Assembly (NCBI GenBank): GCA_023386865.1
Contig: JAEWIV010000357.1
Span: 1 to 7,416 of the forward strand
DNA: 7,416 nucleotides
Reading direction: 5' to 3'
Source: Pseudomonadota bacterium
GTDB taxonomy: Bacteria; Pseudomonadota; Alphaproteobacteria; Reyranellales; Reyranellaceae
This document shows, in pieces, positions 1-6,775 of the stretch (position 1 is its first letter; the number at the start of each line of letters is the position of its first letter). A model generated the notes under the pieces. The model saw only the letters and a list, made by a program, of their open reading frames with translations, ran no database searches and was not told the DNA's origin. Made by a program: the position numbers and the translations under genes.

Positions 1-42
1 CATCATGATCATGAGCGGGCCTGGAGGCCCGCGGTCCCATGA
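1..42 (+). CDS. Possible 3' end of an upstream gene (partial)
   Basis: Reading from base 1, the frame is open for 13 codons (HHDHERAWRPAVP) and ends at a TGA at 40-42. That stop overlaps the ATG of the CoA transferase gene in the ATGA arrangement common between co-transcribed, translationally coupled genes. The fragment is too short to assign a family. Another frame, starting with ATG at 5-7, gives only a 13-codon peptide ending at 44-46. The call rests on the stop-start overlap and the absence of any room for a promoter; it is an inference. Confidence 0.3.
   Translation, partial: HHDHERAWRPAVP
15..32 (+). promoter_or_regulatory. Hairpin covering the CoA transferase ribosome binding site
   Basis: Seven-base arms GCGGGCC (15-21) and GGCCCGC (26-32) are perfectly complementary with a TGGA loop. 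The only Shine-Dalgarno-like match, GGAGG at 23-27, lies partly in the loop and partly in the right arm, so folding would partly mask it. Translation from an upstream gene ending at 42 would melt the hairpin, consistent with coupled translation. In GC-rich DNA a stem of this size can also occur by chance. Confidence 0.3.
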
Positions 43-1253
43 CTAACGGCGCCCTCGACGGGGTCCGTATCGTCGACCTGACGCAGATGCTGGCCGGTCC
101 CTTCTGCACCATGCTGCTGGCCGACCAGGGGGCGGAGATCATCAAGGTCGAGCCGCTCGACGGCGACCACACGAGGATCGTGGGGCCCTACCATGCCGAC
201 GACAAGCTGAAGGCCTTCGGCGGCTACTTCGCCTCGGTCAATCGCAACAAGAAGTCGATCGCCATCGACCTCAAGCAGGCCGCGGGCCGCGAGCTGGTGA
301 TGCGGCTGTGCGAGGACGCCGACGCCGTGGTCGAGAACTATCGCGGCGGCGTCATGGATCGCCTGGGGCTCGGCTACGAGACGCTGCACGAGCGCTTCCC
401 CAGGCTGGTCTATGCCACCATCCGCGGCTTCGGCGACTGGCGCACCGGCCGCAGCCCCTACACCGACTGGCCGGCCTACGACGTGGTCGCCCAGGCGTTC
501 GGCGGCGTCATGGCCATCACCGGCCCCGACGCCGACACGCCGATGAAGGTCGGCCCCGGCATCGGCGACCTGATGCCGGCCACCATGTGCGCGGTCGGCA
601 TCGTCAGCGCCATCCTGCGCGCCCACAAGACCGGCAAGGGACAGTTCGTCGATGTCGGCATGGTCGACGCCATCCTGTCGATGTGCGAGCGCATCGTGCA
701 TCAGCATTCCTTCACCGGCGGCGTGCCGGTACCCGAGGGCAACCACCATCCCCTGCTCTGCCCCTTCGGCATGTTTCCGGCCAAGGACGGGCACGTCACC
801 ATCGCCGCCCACGCCGACACGCATTTCCCGATCCTGTGCCGCCTGATCGGTCGACCCGAGATGGGCACCGATCCGCGGCTCGCCACGGTGCAGGACCGGC
901 GCGCCCACCAGGACGAGATCATCGCCGCCGTCTCCGCCTTCACCAGCCAGCGCACCAAGCAGGAGCTGCTGGCGCATCTCGGCGGCCAGGTGCCGTTCGC
1001 GCCGGTCAACGACGTGCGCGACGTGTTCGCCAACCCGCATTTCGCCGCCCGCGACATGGTCGTCTCCGTCCCTCACCCGGGCCTCGAGGACGACATGAAG
1101 GTCGCGGGCGTTGCCATCAAGATGAGCGAAACGCCCGGCCGCGTGCGCCATCGCGCCCCGTTGCTGGGCGAGCATACTGACGAGTATCTGACCGGCCTCG
1201 GCCTCAGCGGCGCGGATATTGCGCGTCTCAGGGCCGAGAAGATCGTTGCCTGA
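39..1253 (+). CDS. CaiB/BaiF family (family III) CoA transferase
   Basis: This 404-residue protein probably moves CoA between an acyl-CoA donor and a free carboxylic acid in the cytoplasm. Its length matches the family (about 380-430 residues). The N-terminal signature is clear: GVRIVDLTQMLAGPFC followed by GAEIIKVE, then NRNKKSIAIDLK (68-79), VVENYRGG (97-104) and YATIRGFG (125-132). The likely catalytic aspartate that forms the acyl anhydride is D177 in GIGDLMP, aligned from memory with Asp169 of formyl-CoA transferase and CaiB. The conserved TGKGQFVDVGMVDA segment follows from residue 198. The ATG at 39 has a GGAGG at 23-27, spaced 11 nt, slightly long. The next gene is 11 nt downstream and encodes a CoA-ester lyase, so the transferase may supply its substrate. 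A racemase of the AMACR subfamily is possible but less likely. Substrate specificity cannot be read from the sequence. Confidence 0.93.
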   Translation: MTNGALDGVRIVDLTQMLAGPFCTMLLADQGAEIIKVEPLDGDHTRIVGPYHADDKLKAFGGYFASVNRNKKSIAIDLKQAAGRELVMRLCEDADAVVENYRGGVMDRLGLGYETLHERFPRLVYATIRGFGDWRTGRSPYTDWPAYDVVAQAFGGVMAITGPDADTPMKVGPGIGDLMPATMCAVGIVSAILRAHKTGKGQFVDVGMVDAILSMCERIVHQHSFTGGVPVPEGNHHPLLCPFGMFPAKDGHVTIAAHADTHFPILCRLIGRPEMGTDPRLATVQDRRAHQDEIIAAVSAFTSQRTKQELLAHLGGQVPFAPVNDVRDVFANPHFAARDMVVSVPHPGLEDDMKVAGVAIKMSETPGRVRHRAPLLGEHTDEYLTGLGLSGADIARLRAEKIVA

Positions 1254-1264
1254 GGGAGATTGAC

Positions 1265-2179
1265 ATGACCGACCGTCCGCGCCGCGCTCGCCGCGTGCAG
1301 CTGTCCACGCCCGGTTCGAGCGAGAAGATGATGCAGAAGGCCTCGGAGTCGAAGGCCGACCACGTCTTCCTCGACCTCGAGGACGCCGTCGCCCCCAGCC
1401 AGAAGCGCGAGGCACGCAAGAAGATCGTCGAGGCGCTGAAGACGCTGAACTGGAAGGGCAAGACGCGCTGCGTGCGCATCAACGACCTCACCACCGAGTA
1501 CGCCTTCGAGGACATCATCGAGGTGGTCGAGGGGGCGGGCGATCATCTCGACACCATCATGATGACCAAGGTGATGACTCCGGCCGACATCCTGTTCGCC
1601 GACAAGCTGCTGCATCAGCTCGAGAAGAAGCTGAAGCTCAAGCGCCGCATCGGCCTCGAAGCCCTGATCGAGGAGGTCGAGGGCATGCAGAATGTCGACG
1701 CCATCGCCAAATGCACGCCGCGCCTGGAGTGCCTGGTGTTCGGCATGGGCGACTTCTCGGCCTCGATGGGCGTCACCAACAAGAACGTCGGCGAGTCCGA
1801 CGGCTATCCCGGCGACATCTGGCACTATGCACGCTTCCGGCTGGTGATGGCCTGCCGCGCCGCCGGCATCGACCCGGTCGACGGCCCCTTCGCCGACTTC
1901 AAGAACCCCGAGGCCTATCGCGAGGAGTGCCGCCGCTCGATGATCCTGGGCTGCGTCGGCAAATGGGCGTTCCATCCCAGCCAGATCGATCATGCGCTGG
2001 AGATCTACTCGCCCAAGGCGGAGGACGTGGCGCGCGCCCGCCGGCTCGAGAAGGCCTATGCCGAGGCCGAGGCCAAGGGGCTGGGCGCCATCAACGTCGA
2101 CGGCATCATGGTCGACGTCGCCTCGATCCGGATCCTGCGCAACACGATCCTGAACAAAGCCGACCTGTTCGGGATGTAG
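1265..2179 (+). CDS. HpcH/HpaI (CitE/Mcl-like) CoA-ester lyase, malyl-CoA lyase-like
   Basis: This 304-residue cytoplasmic TIM-barrel enzyme probably cleaves a beta-hydroxyacyl-CoA such as malyl-CoA, methylmalyl-CoA or citramalyl-CoA to a shorter acyl-CoA and a 2-oxoacid. It follows the malyl-CoA lyase layout: RRVQLSTPGSSEKM near the N-terminus, FLDLEDAVAPSQK, CVRIND with R71 as likely CoA/substrate arginine, EALIEE with E132 and GMGDFSAS with D163 as probable Mg2+ ligands, DGPFADF, GKWAFHPSQID, and a C-terminal DGIMVDVASIR. D284 in that last block corresponds to the catalytic aspartate that Mcl receives from the neighbouring subunit. These assignments come from remembered Mcl alignments. Start: ATG at 1265 with GGGAG at 1254-1258, 6 nt upstream. 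It lies between a CoA transferase and an MFS transporter, which supports acid activation and cleavage. Mcl, citramalyl-CoA lyase and CitE-like relatives cannot be separated here. Confidence 0.9.
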   Translation: MTDRPRRARRVQLSTPGSSEKMMQKASESKADHVFLDLEDAVAPSQKREARKKIVEALKTLNWKGKTRCVRINDLTTEYAFEDIIEVVEGAGDHLDTIMMTKVMTPADILFADKLLHQLEKKLKLKRRIGLEALIEEVEGMQNVDAIAKCTPRLECLVFGMGDFSASMGVTNKNVGESDGYPGDIWHYARFRLVMACRAAGIDPVDGPFADFKNPEAYREECRRSMILGCVGKWAFHPSQIDHALEIYSPKAEDVARARRLEKAYAEAEAKGLGAINVDGIMVDVASIRILRNTILNKADLFGM

Positions 2180-2182
2180 TTC

Positions 2183-3379
2183 ATGCATCGCGCGGTCGTC
2201 CCGGTGGCCAGCATGCTGGCCATCCAGGCGATGATCTCGCTCTGCGTCCTGGCGCTCGGCGTCATGATGCCGGCGGTCGCTACCGACCTCGCGATCGATC
2301 CCAAGCTGGTCGGCGTCTTCACGGCGATCATCTACGCCGTCGCAGCCGTGCTGGCGCTGGTCGCCGCCGAGCCGATCGTTCGGCTGGGCGCCGTCCGCGT
2401 CTGCCAGTTCGCGTTGCTGATGGGGGCCATTGGCCTTGCCTTCAATGCCATGGCGTTCGTGGCGACGACGGTGATCGCCGTTCTCTTCATCGGTGCGGCG
2501 CAAGGCCCGATCAATCCGGCGGCCGCGCACGTGCTGGCCCAGCGCGTGCCGCGCGAATGGTTCGGCATCGTCTTCTCGATCAAGCAGACCGGCGTACCGC
2601 TCGGCTTCGCGCTGGCCGGCGTGCTGTTTCCCTTCCTGCTGGCGCATTTCGGTTGGCGCGGCGCGAGTCTGGTGGCTGCGGCGATGGCGCTCGCGGCGAT
2701 CCTGGTGGTCGAGCTGATGCGCCCGGGCATCGACGTCGTCGTGGCGGCCGGCCCGCCTTCGCCTGGCATCTGGCGCTCGATCCGTTTCGTGCTGGGCCAC
2801 GCCCAGCTGCGCGTCCTCGGCTGGTCGGCTTTCGTCTACGTCATTGCCCAGCACACCTTCACCTTCTACCTGGTGACCTATCTCTACGAGCATTGCGGGC
2901 TCAGCATCGCGCGCGCCGGCCTGCTGCTCGCGCTGTCGCAGATCGCCGGCACCGTCATGCGGCTGGTGAGCGGCTGGATGGGCGACCGCCTGCCGCGGAT
3001 GCTGGTGCTGGGCTGGACCGGCATCGCCATGACCGCAGGCTGCATTGCCATCGGGCTCATCCAGCCCGGCAGCCCCTTCTGGGTGATTGCCCTCGTGGTG
3101 CTGGCCTACGGTTCCGTCGTGATCAGCTGGAACGGCACCTCGCAGGCCGAATTCGTTCACCTATCGCCGCCGGGACAGGCGGCGGCCGTGGCGGCAGTGC
3201 AGACGTCCCTCGCCTTCTCCGGCGCGGTGTTCGGCCCGCCCGTGTTCGCGCTGATCGCCTCGGCCGTCAGCTACCGAGCGGCGTTCATTGCCGTCGCGGC
3301 CTGCGTGCTGGTCGCGGCCGTCTGGCAGCTCGCGGCGGCGCGCCTGCCGGCTACGGCTCCTTCATCCCCGCCACCGTGA
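2183..3379 (+). CDS. Major facilitator superfamily (MFS) transporter
   Basis: This 398-residue inner-membrane protein is rich in long hydrophobic segments, consistent with the usual 12 helices in two six-helix halves. The segments run from about residue 8 to 182 and 205 to 388, joined by a more polar loop (about 182-202). Family features include FSIKQTGVPLG at 131-141, a signature common in bacterial MFS carriers, and RLVSGWMGDRLPR at 260-272, which resembles MFS motif A at the start of the second half. The ATG is 3 nt after the lyase stop; only a weak GGGA (2171-2174) precedes it, so translation probably depends on coupling with the lyase. M11 (2213) is an alternative start. Position after a CoA transferase and a lyase suggests import of the organic acid they degrade, but efflux cannot be excluded. 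The last 29 bp overlap the convergent binding-protein gene. Confidence 0.9.
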   Translation: MHRAVVPVASMLAIQAMISLCVLALGVMMPAVATDLAIDPKLVGVFTAIIYAVAAVLALVAAEPIVRLGAVRVCQFALLMGAIGLAFNAMAFVATTVIAVLFIGAAQGPINPAAAHVLAQRVPREWFGIVFSIKQTGVPLGFALAGVLFPFLLAHFGWRGASLVAAAMALAAILVVELMRPGIDVVVAAGPPSPGIWRSIRFVLGHAQLRVLGWSAFVYVIAQHTFTFYLVTYLYEHCGLSIARAGLLLALSQIAGTVMRLVSGWMGDRLPRMLVLGWTGIAMTAGCIAIGLIQPGSPFWVIALVVLAYGSVVISWNGTSQAEFVHLSPPGQAAAVAAVQTSLAFSGAVFGPPVFALIASAVSYRAAFIAVAACVLVAAVWQLAAARLPATAPSSPPP

Positions 3380-4319
3380 CGATCTCGCCCCACTTCCTGG
3401 TCTCGCTGGCCTGGAAGGCGGCGAGTTCCTCCGGCGTGCCGGGAAACGGTATGCCATGGGTGGTCCGCGTCAGCGTGAGGTAGGTCTCCGACTTCATCGC
3501 CTCGCGGATCAGCGCATTGAGCTTGTCGACGATGGGGCGCGGTGTGCCGGCAGGTACATAGGCCGCAGTCCAGGCCCACATCTCGAAGCCCGGCACCGTC
3601 GAATCCACGGTCGGGAACTGCTCCAGGCCAGGAATGGGCTTCTTGCTGGTGACGGCGATGCCGCGCGCGCGACCGTCGAGCACGGCGGGCAGTCCGGCGG
3701 TGAAATCCGAGAAGATGATGTCGATGCGGCCGCCCAGGAGGTCGGAGACGGCCTGCGGCTGCGTCTTGTAGGGCACGCCCAGAAGGTCGATCTTCGCCAT
3801 GACGCGGAACAACTCGGCGCCGCCGCGGCTCGATCCGTTGCCGCTGCCGAACGAGAGCTTGCCCGGCTCCTTCTTGGCCAGGGCGATGAATTCGGCCACC
3901 GTCTTCACCGGCAGCTCGTTCTTCACCATGACGATCTGCGCACCGAGCGTCAGCCCGCACACCGGGGTGAAGCTCTTCACCGGGTCGTAGGTCAGCGACT
4001 TGTAGACGTGCTGGTTGATTGCTTGTGTCGTCTGGGTGGTGATGAACACCGTGTAGCCGTCGGGTGCCGCCGCGGCCGCCGCCTGAGCGCCGATCTGGCC
4101 TTCGGCGCCGGGCTTGTTTTCGACCACCACCGATTGGCCGCTGAGCTTGCCCATTTCGCTGGCGATCACGCGCGCCACAGTATCGGTCGCGGTGCCTGGG
4201 CCGAACGGCGCGATCACGCGGATCGGCTTGGACGGATAGTCCTGCGCCGCCGAGGACAGCGAGACGATTGAAACTATTCCGGCAAGCAAACCGGCGAGGA
4301 TCGAAGACCGCTTTGTCAT
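3351..4319 (-). CDS. Bug/TctC family tripartite tricarboxylate transporter substrate-binding protein
   Basis: This 322-residue periplasmic protein should bind a small carboxylate or similar ligand for a TctAB-type membrane carrier or act as an orphan receptor. A Sec signal peptide is clear: MTKR, a hydrophobic core at about 7-21, and a likely cleavage near A24/A25 before QDYPSKPIRVIAPFGPG. Bug signatures follow: PFGPGTATDTVAR (38-50), ENKPGAEGQIGA (66-77), PDGYT (85-89), the VPYK segment, and LLGGRIDIIFSD. Length fits the family (about 320-330). The start at 4319 was chosen because the frame can be extended upstream to 4550, but that extension would bury the signal peptide and run into the divergent gene. 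No good Shine-Dalgarno precedes this ATG. No TctA or TctB gene is in the window, which is common for this expanded family. Its ligand is unknown. Confidence 0.93.
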   Translation of the reverse strand: MTKRSSILAGLLAGIVSIVSLSSAAQDYPSKPIRVIAPFGPGTATDTVARVIASEMGKLSGQSVVVENKPGAEGQIGAQAAAAAAPDGYTVFITTQTTQAINQHVYKSLTYDPVKSFTPVCGLTLGAQIVMVKNELPVKTVAEFIALAKKEPGKLSFGSGNGSSRGGAELFRVMAKIDLLGVPYKTQPQAVSDLLGGRIDIIFSDFTAGLPAVLDGRARGIAVTSKKPIPGLEQFPTVDSTVPGFEMWAWTAAYVPAGTPRPIVDKLNALIREAMKSETYLTLTRTTHGIPFPGTPEELAAFQASETRKWGEIVTVAGMKEP

Positions 4320-4386
4320 GCCGCGACTGTACGCCGGACGCCGGCGAGGTGATAGCGTCTGCGAGCCAAAGACCGGAGGAAACGAA
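4320..4386. promoter_or_regulatory. Divergent intergenic region between two binding-protein genes
   Basis: The 67 bp between the two divergent start codons must hold the promoter of the - strand gene and probably that of the + strand gene, unless promoters lie inside the coding regions. It contains a perfect inverted repeat, CGCCGG-ACG-CCGGCG (4332-4346), that could be a dimeric regulator site but is also plausible by chance at this GC content. GATAGCGT at 4351-4358 is a weak -10-like element for the + strand, with no convincing -35 partner. No operator could be recognised. Confidence 0.45.
4375..4379 (+). promoter_or_regulatory. Ribosome binding site fixing the ABC binding-protein start
   Basis: GGAGG lies 7 nt before the ATG at 4387. 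It decides against the in-frame ATG at 4318, which would add 23 charged residues in front of the signal peptide and overlap the start codon of the divergent gene. Confidence 0.8.
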
Positions 4387-5970
4387 ATGCGCCCCATCCT
4401 CGCCGTCGCCGCGGCCCTCGTTCTCGGCACGATGGCCGCACCTGCCTTCGGCCAGAAGGCCGGCGGCAACCTGCGCGTCACGCATCGTGACAATCCGCCC
4501 AGCGCCTCGATCCACGAGGAAGCCACGATCTCGACCGTCATGCCCTTCATGTCGGTCTACAACAACCTCGTCCTGTTCGATCCCAAGTCCAAGCAGAACG
4601 CGCCGGATGCGATCGTTCCCGACCTCGCGACCGAATGGAAATGGAGCGACGATGGCACGAAGCTCACCTTCAAGCTGCGCGACGGCGTGAAGTGGCACGA
4701 CGGCAAGCCCTTCACCAGCGCCGACGTCAAATGCACCTGGGACATGCTGATCTCGCCGGAAAGCAAGCTGCGCAAGAACCCGCGCAAGAGCTGGTGGTTC
4801 AATCTCAAGGAGGTGACCGTTAACGGCGACCACGAGGTCTCGTTCCATCTCGGCCGGCCGCAGCCTTCGGTGCTGACCATGCTGGCCGGCGCCTTCTCGC
4901 CGGTCTATCCCTGCCATGTCCCGACGGCGCAGATGCGGACAAAGCCGGTCGGCACCGGCCCGTTCAAGTTTGCCGAGCTGAAGCAGAACGAGTCGATGAA
5001 GGTGGTGCGCAATCCCGACTACTGGAAGCCGGGCAGGCCCTACCTCGATTCCATCGAATTCAGCATCATCCCCAATCGCGCCACGTCGATGCTGGCTTTC
5101 ACCGCCGGCAAGGCCGACATGACCTTCACCGCGGAGATCGCCGCGCCCGCCTTGAAGGATCTCAAGTCCCAGGCGCCGTGGGCGATCTGCGAGATGCTGC
5201 CGACGAACACCCAGGCCAACCTGCTGGTCAACCGCGACAAGCCGCCATTCGACGACGCCCGGATACGCAAGGCGATGGTGTTGGCGATCGACCGCGATTC
5301 CTTCACCCACATCATCGGCCAGGGCACCAACCGCATCGGCGGCACCATGCTGCCGCCGCCGGAGGGCCGCTGGGGCATGCCGGCGGAATATCTCGCCACC
5401 GTTGCCGGCTACGGCGCCGACCACGAGAAGGCCCGCGCGGAAGGCCGCAAGATCATGGGCGAGCTGGGATACAGCGCCGACAAGCCGCTCAAGATCAAGG
5501 TCTCGACCCGCAACATCCCGACCTACCGCGACCAGGCCGTGATCCTGATCGACCATCTGAAGCACGTCTTCATCCAGGGTGAACTGGAGCCGCTGGACAC
5601 CGCGGTCTGGTACATCCGCATGGTCCGCAAGGATTACACCGTCGGCATGAACGTCCAAGGTGTCGGGATCGACGATCCCGACGTGGTGTTCTACGAGACG
5701 TTCAGCTGCGGCTCGGAGCGCAACTACACGAACTACTGCAACCCCGAGCTCGAGAAGCTGTTCGAGCAGCAGTCGCGCATGCCTGACGGCGCGGAGCGAC
5801 GCAAGCTCGTCTGGGAAATCGACAAGAAGCTGCAGGAAGATGGCGCCAGACCGGTGATCCAGCACGACTGGGCCGCCACCTGCTGGCGGCCGGAGGTCAA
5901 GGGACTGAACCTCGCCATCAACACGATCTACAATCACTGGCGGTTCGAGGACGTCTGGCTCGACCGCTAG
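4387..5970 (+). CDS. ABC transporter substrate-binding protein, family 5 (peptide/nickel type)
   Basis: This 527-residue periplasmic protein belongs to the DppA/OppA-like SBP_bac_5 family, whose members deliver peptides, nickel, glycosides or other solutes to an ABC importer. A Sec signal peptide is seen (MRPILAVAAALVLGTMAAPAFG, cleavage near residue 22-23); no lipobox cysteine is present. The family signature lies at 81-115 (ATEWKWSDDGTKLTF then LRDGVKWHDGKPFTSADVK), followed by VGTGPFKF (188-195), the NPDYW segment, and a C-terminal CGSERNYTNYCNPELEKLF block. Length is normal for the family. The start at 4387 is preferred because of its GGAGG and signal peptide. No permease or ATPase gene follows; the next gene is a GST beyond a 114-bp spacer, so this is an orphan receptor in this window. 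It is divergent from a Bug-type receptor and may share regulation with it. The ligand cannot be predicted. Confidence 0.93.
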   Translation: MRPILAVAAALVLGTMAAPAFGQKAGGNLRVTHRDNPPSASIHEEATISTVMPFMSVYNNLVLFDPKSKQNAPDAIVPDLATEWKWSDDGTKLTFKLRDGVKWHDGKPFTSADVKCTWDMLISPESKLRKNPRKSWWFNLKEVTVNGDHEVSFHLGRPQPSVLTMLAGAFSPVYPCHVPTAQMRTKPVGTGPFKFAELKQNESMKVVRNPDYWKPGRPYLDSIEFSIIPNRATSMLAFTAGKADMTFTAEIAAPALKDLKSQAPWAICEMLPTNTQANLLVNRDKPPFDDARIRKAMVLAIDRDSFTHIIGQGTNRIGGTMLPPPEGRWGMPAEYLATVAGYGADHEKARAEGRKIMGELGYSADKPLKIKVSTRNIPTYRDQAVILIDHLKHVFIQGELEPLDTAVWYIRMVRKDYTVGMNVQGVGIDDPDVVFYETFSCGSERNYTNYCNPELEKLFEQQSRMPDGAERRKLVWEIDKKLQEDGARPVIQHDWAATCWRPEVKGLNLAINTIYNHWRFEDVWLDR

Positions 5971-6000
5971 ACTCGCACAACCGTGATGAAGAAGAGGTTG

Positions 6001-6065
6001 TCATCCCGAGCGAAGCGAGGGACCTTTCCCGTCGCCTGAGAGGTCCCTCGCTTCGCTCGGGATGA
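6001..6065. repeat. Perfect 25-bp inverted repeat (REP-like element / possible bidirectional terminator)
   Basis: The left arm at 6001-6025 and the right arm at 6041-6065 are exact reverse complements with a 15-nt spacer (6026-6040). As RNA the stem could extend by a G-U wobble and two more pairs, leaving a 9-nt loop. The core CGAGCGAAGCGAGGGACC resembles a short dispersed palindromic sequence found in many copies in diverse bacterial genomes; translated, it yields the familiar SEARDL peptide at the ends of mis-called proteins. There is no T-run after either arm, so it is not a classical intrinsic terminator, but its position between two + strand genes fits transcript termination or 3'-end stabilisation. 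Confidence 0.85.
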
Positions 6066-6084
6066 AAGGCTTACGGAGGCAACG

Positions 6085-6762
6085 ATGAAGCTCTACATGC
6101 ACCCGGTATCCACCACGAGCCGCCCGGTGATGCAGTTCATCGCCGACAACGACATCAAGTGCGACATGGAAGTCGTCGATATCCTGAAAGGCGCGCACTA
6201 CGAGCCCGCCTACAGCAAGATCAATCCCAACCACCTGATCCCGATGCTCGAGGACGGCGATTTCCGGCTGACCGAGAGCGCAGCGATCCTGCGGTATCTC
6301 GCCGAGAAGATCGATTCGCCGGCTTACCCCAAGGACCTCAAGCAGCGCGCCCGCGTGAACGAGGTCATGGACTGGTTCAACTCCAACTTCTATCGCGACT
6401 GGGGCTACGGGATGATCTACCCGCAGCTCTTCCCGCACCTCAAGCGCGAGGATGCCAAGGTGCAGGAAGCCGTGGTCGCCTACGGCAAGGAGAAGTCGAA
6501 GATCTGGCTGCAGATCCTGAACGACCATTTCATCGGACCGAACAACAAGTACCTGTGCGGTAACCAGCTTACGGTCGCGGACTACTTCGGCGCTGCCATC
6601 ACGACGGCGGGCGAGCTTGTCCATTGCGATTTCTCGGCCTATCCCAACATCAAGCGCTGGCTCGACACCTTCAAGGCCGGCCCGAACTACGCCAAGGTCT
6701 ACGAAACCTTCAACGGCTTCTGCGCCTCGACCAAGGGACAGCCCTGGCAGGCGATCACCTGA
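6085..6762 (+). CDS. Glutathione S-transferase family protein, theta-like
   Basis: This 225-residue cytoplasmic protein probably conjugates glutathione to an electrophile or uses glutathione as cofactor. Residues 1-80 form the thioredoxin-like domain: MKLYMHPVSTTSRPVMQF carries the candidate catalytic serine (S9 or S12, in a theta-type SxxSR setting), DILKGAHYEPAY matches the theta KGxH element, NPNHLIPML contains the cis-proline P53, and GDFRLTESAAILRYL contains the E64-S65 pair that binds the glutamyl part of glutathione. The remaining residues form the helical C-terminal domain, with LCGNQLTVADYFGAA as the conserved N-capping/hydrophobic staple region. GGAGG at 6075-6079 lies 5 nt before the ATG. 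The VOC gene starts 13 nt downstream. Any promoter would have to lie in or upstream of the inverted repeat. Substrate unknown; dehalogenase, isomerase or general detoxification roles are possible. Confidence 0.92.
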   Translation: MKLYMHPVSTTSRPVMQFIADNDIKCDMEVVDILKGAHYEPAYSKINPNHLIPMLEDGDFRLTESAAILRYLAEKIDSPAYPKDLKQRARVNEVMDWFNSNFYRDWGYGMIYPQLFPHLKREDAKVQEAVVAYGKEKSKIWLQILNDHFIGPNNKYLCGNQLTVADYFGAAITTAGELVHCDFSAYPNIKRWLDTFKAGPNYAKVYETFNGFCASTKGQPWQAIT

Positions 6763-6775
6763 TTGGGAGCATCCG

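Noticed and set aside
9..1415. 468-codon open frame on the - strand
   Set aside because: It is antisense to the CoA transferase, which has full-length family motifs. Its composition is typical of an antisense shadow.
1073..3160. 695-codon open frame on the - strand
   Set aside because: It is antisense to the lyase and MFS genes, has low-complexity His/Asp/Arg/Gly-rich composition, and shows no family motif. High third-position GC removes stops from this frame.
1711..3483. 590-codon open frame on the + strand
   Set aside because: It is an out-of-frame reading of the lyase and MFS genes and is dominated by Arg, Gly, Ala and His.
4318..4386. Extended start for the ABC binding protein
   Set aside because: The 23 extra residues are charged, would displace the signal peptide and overlap the divergent start codon; a good GGAGG supports 4387.
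4320..4550. Upstream extension of the Bug protein to 4550
   Set aside because: It would put 77 non-conserved residues before an obvious Sec signal peptide and overlap the divergent binding-protein gene.
3271..5937. 888-codon open frame on the - strand
   Set aside because: It runs across the Bug gene in another frame and antisense to the ABC binding protein, both with clear homology and signal peptides. Its translation is Arg/Asp/Gly/His-rich with no recognisable domain, as expected for a GC-rich shadow frame.
5998..6026. Sigma-70-like promoter using TTGTCA as -35
   Set aside because: No acceptable -10 hexamer occurs 16-18 bp downstream; the expected position lies in the GC-rich arm of the inverted repeat.
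6001..6065. Classical intrinsic terminator or CRISPR repeat
   Set aside because: There is no T-run after the stem on either strand, and only one pair of inverted arms exists, with no spaced direct repeats.
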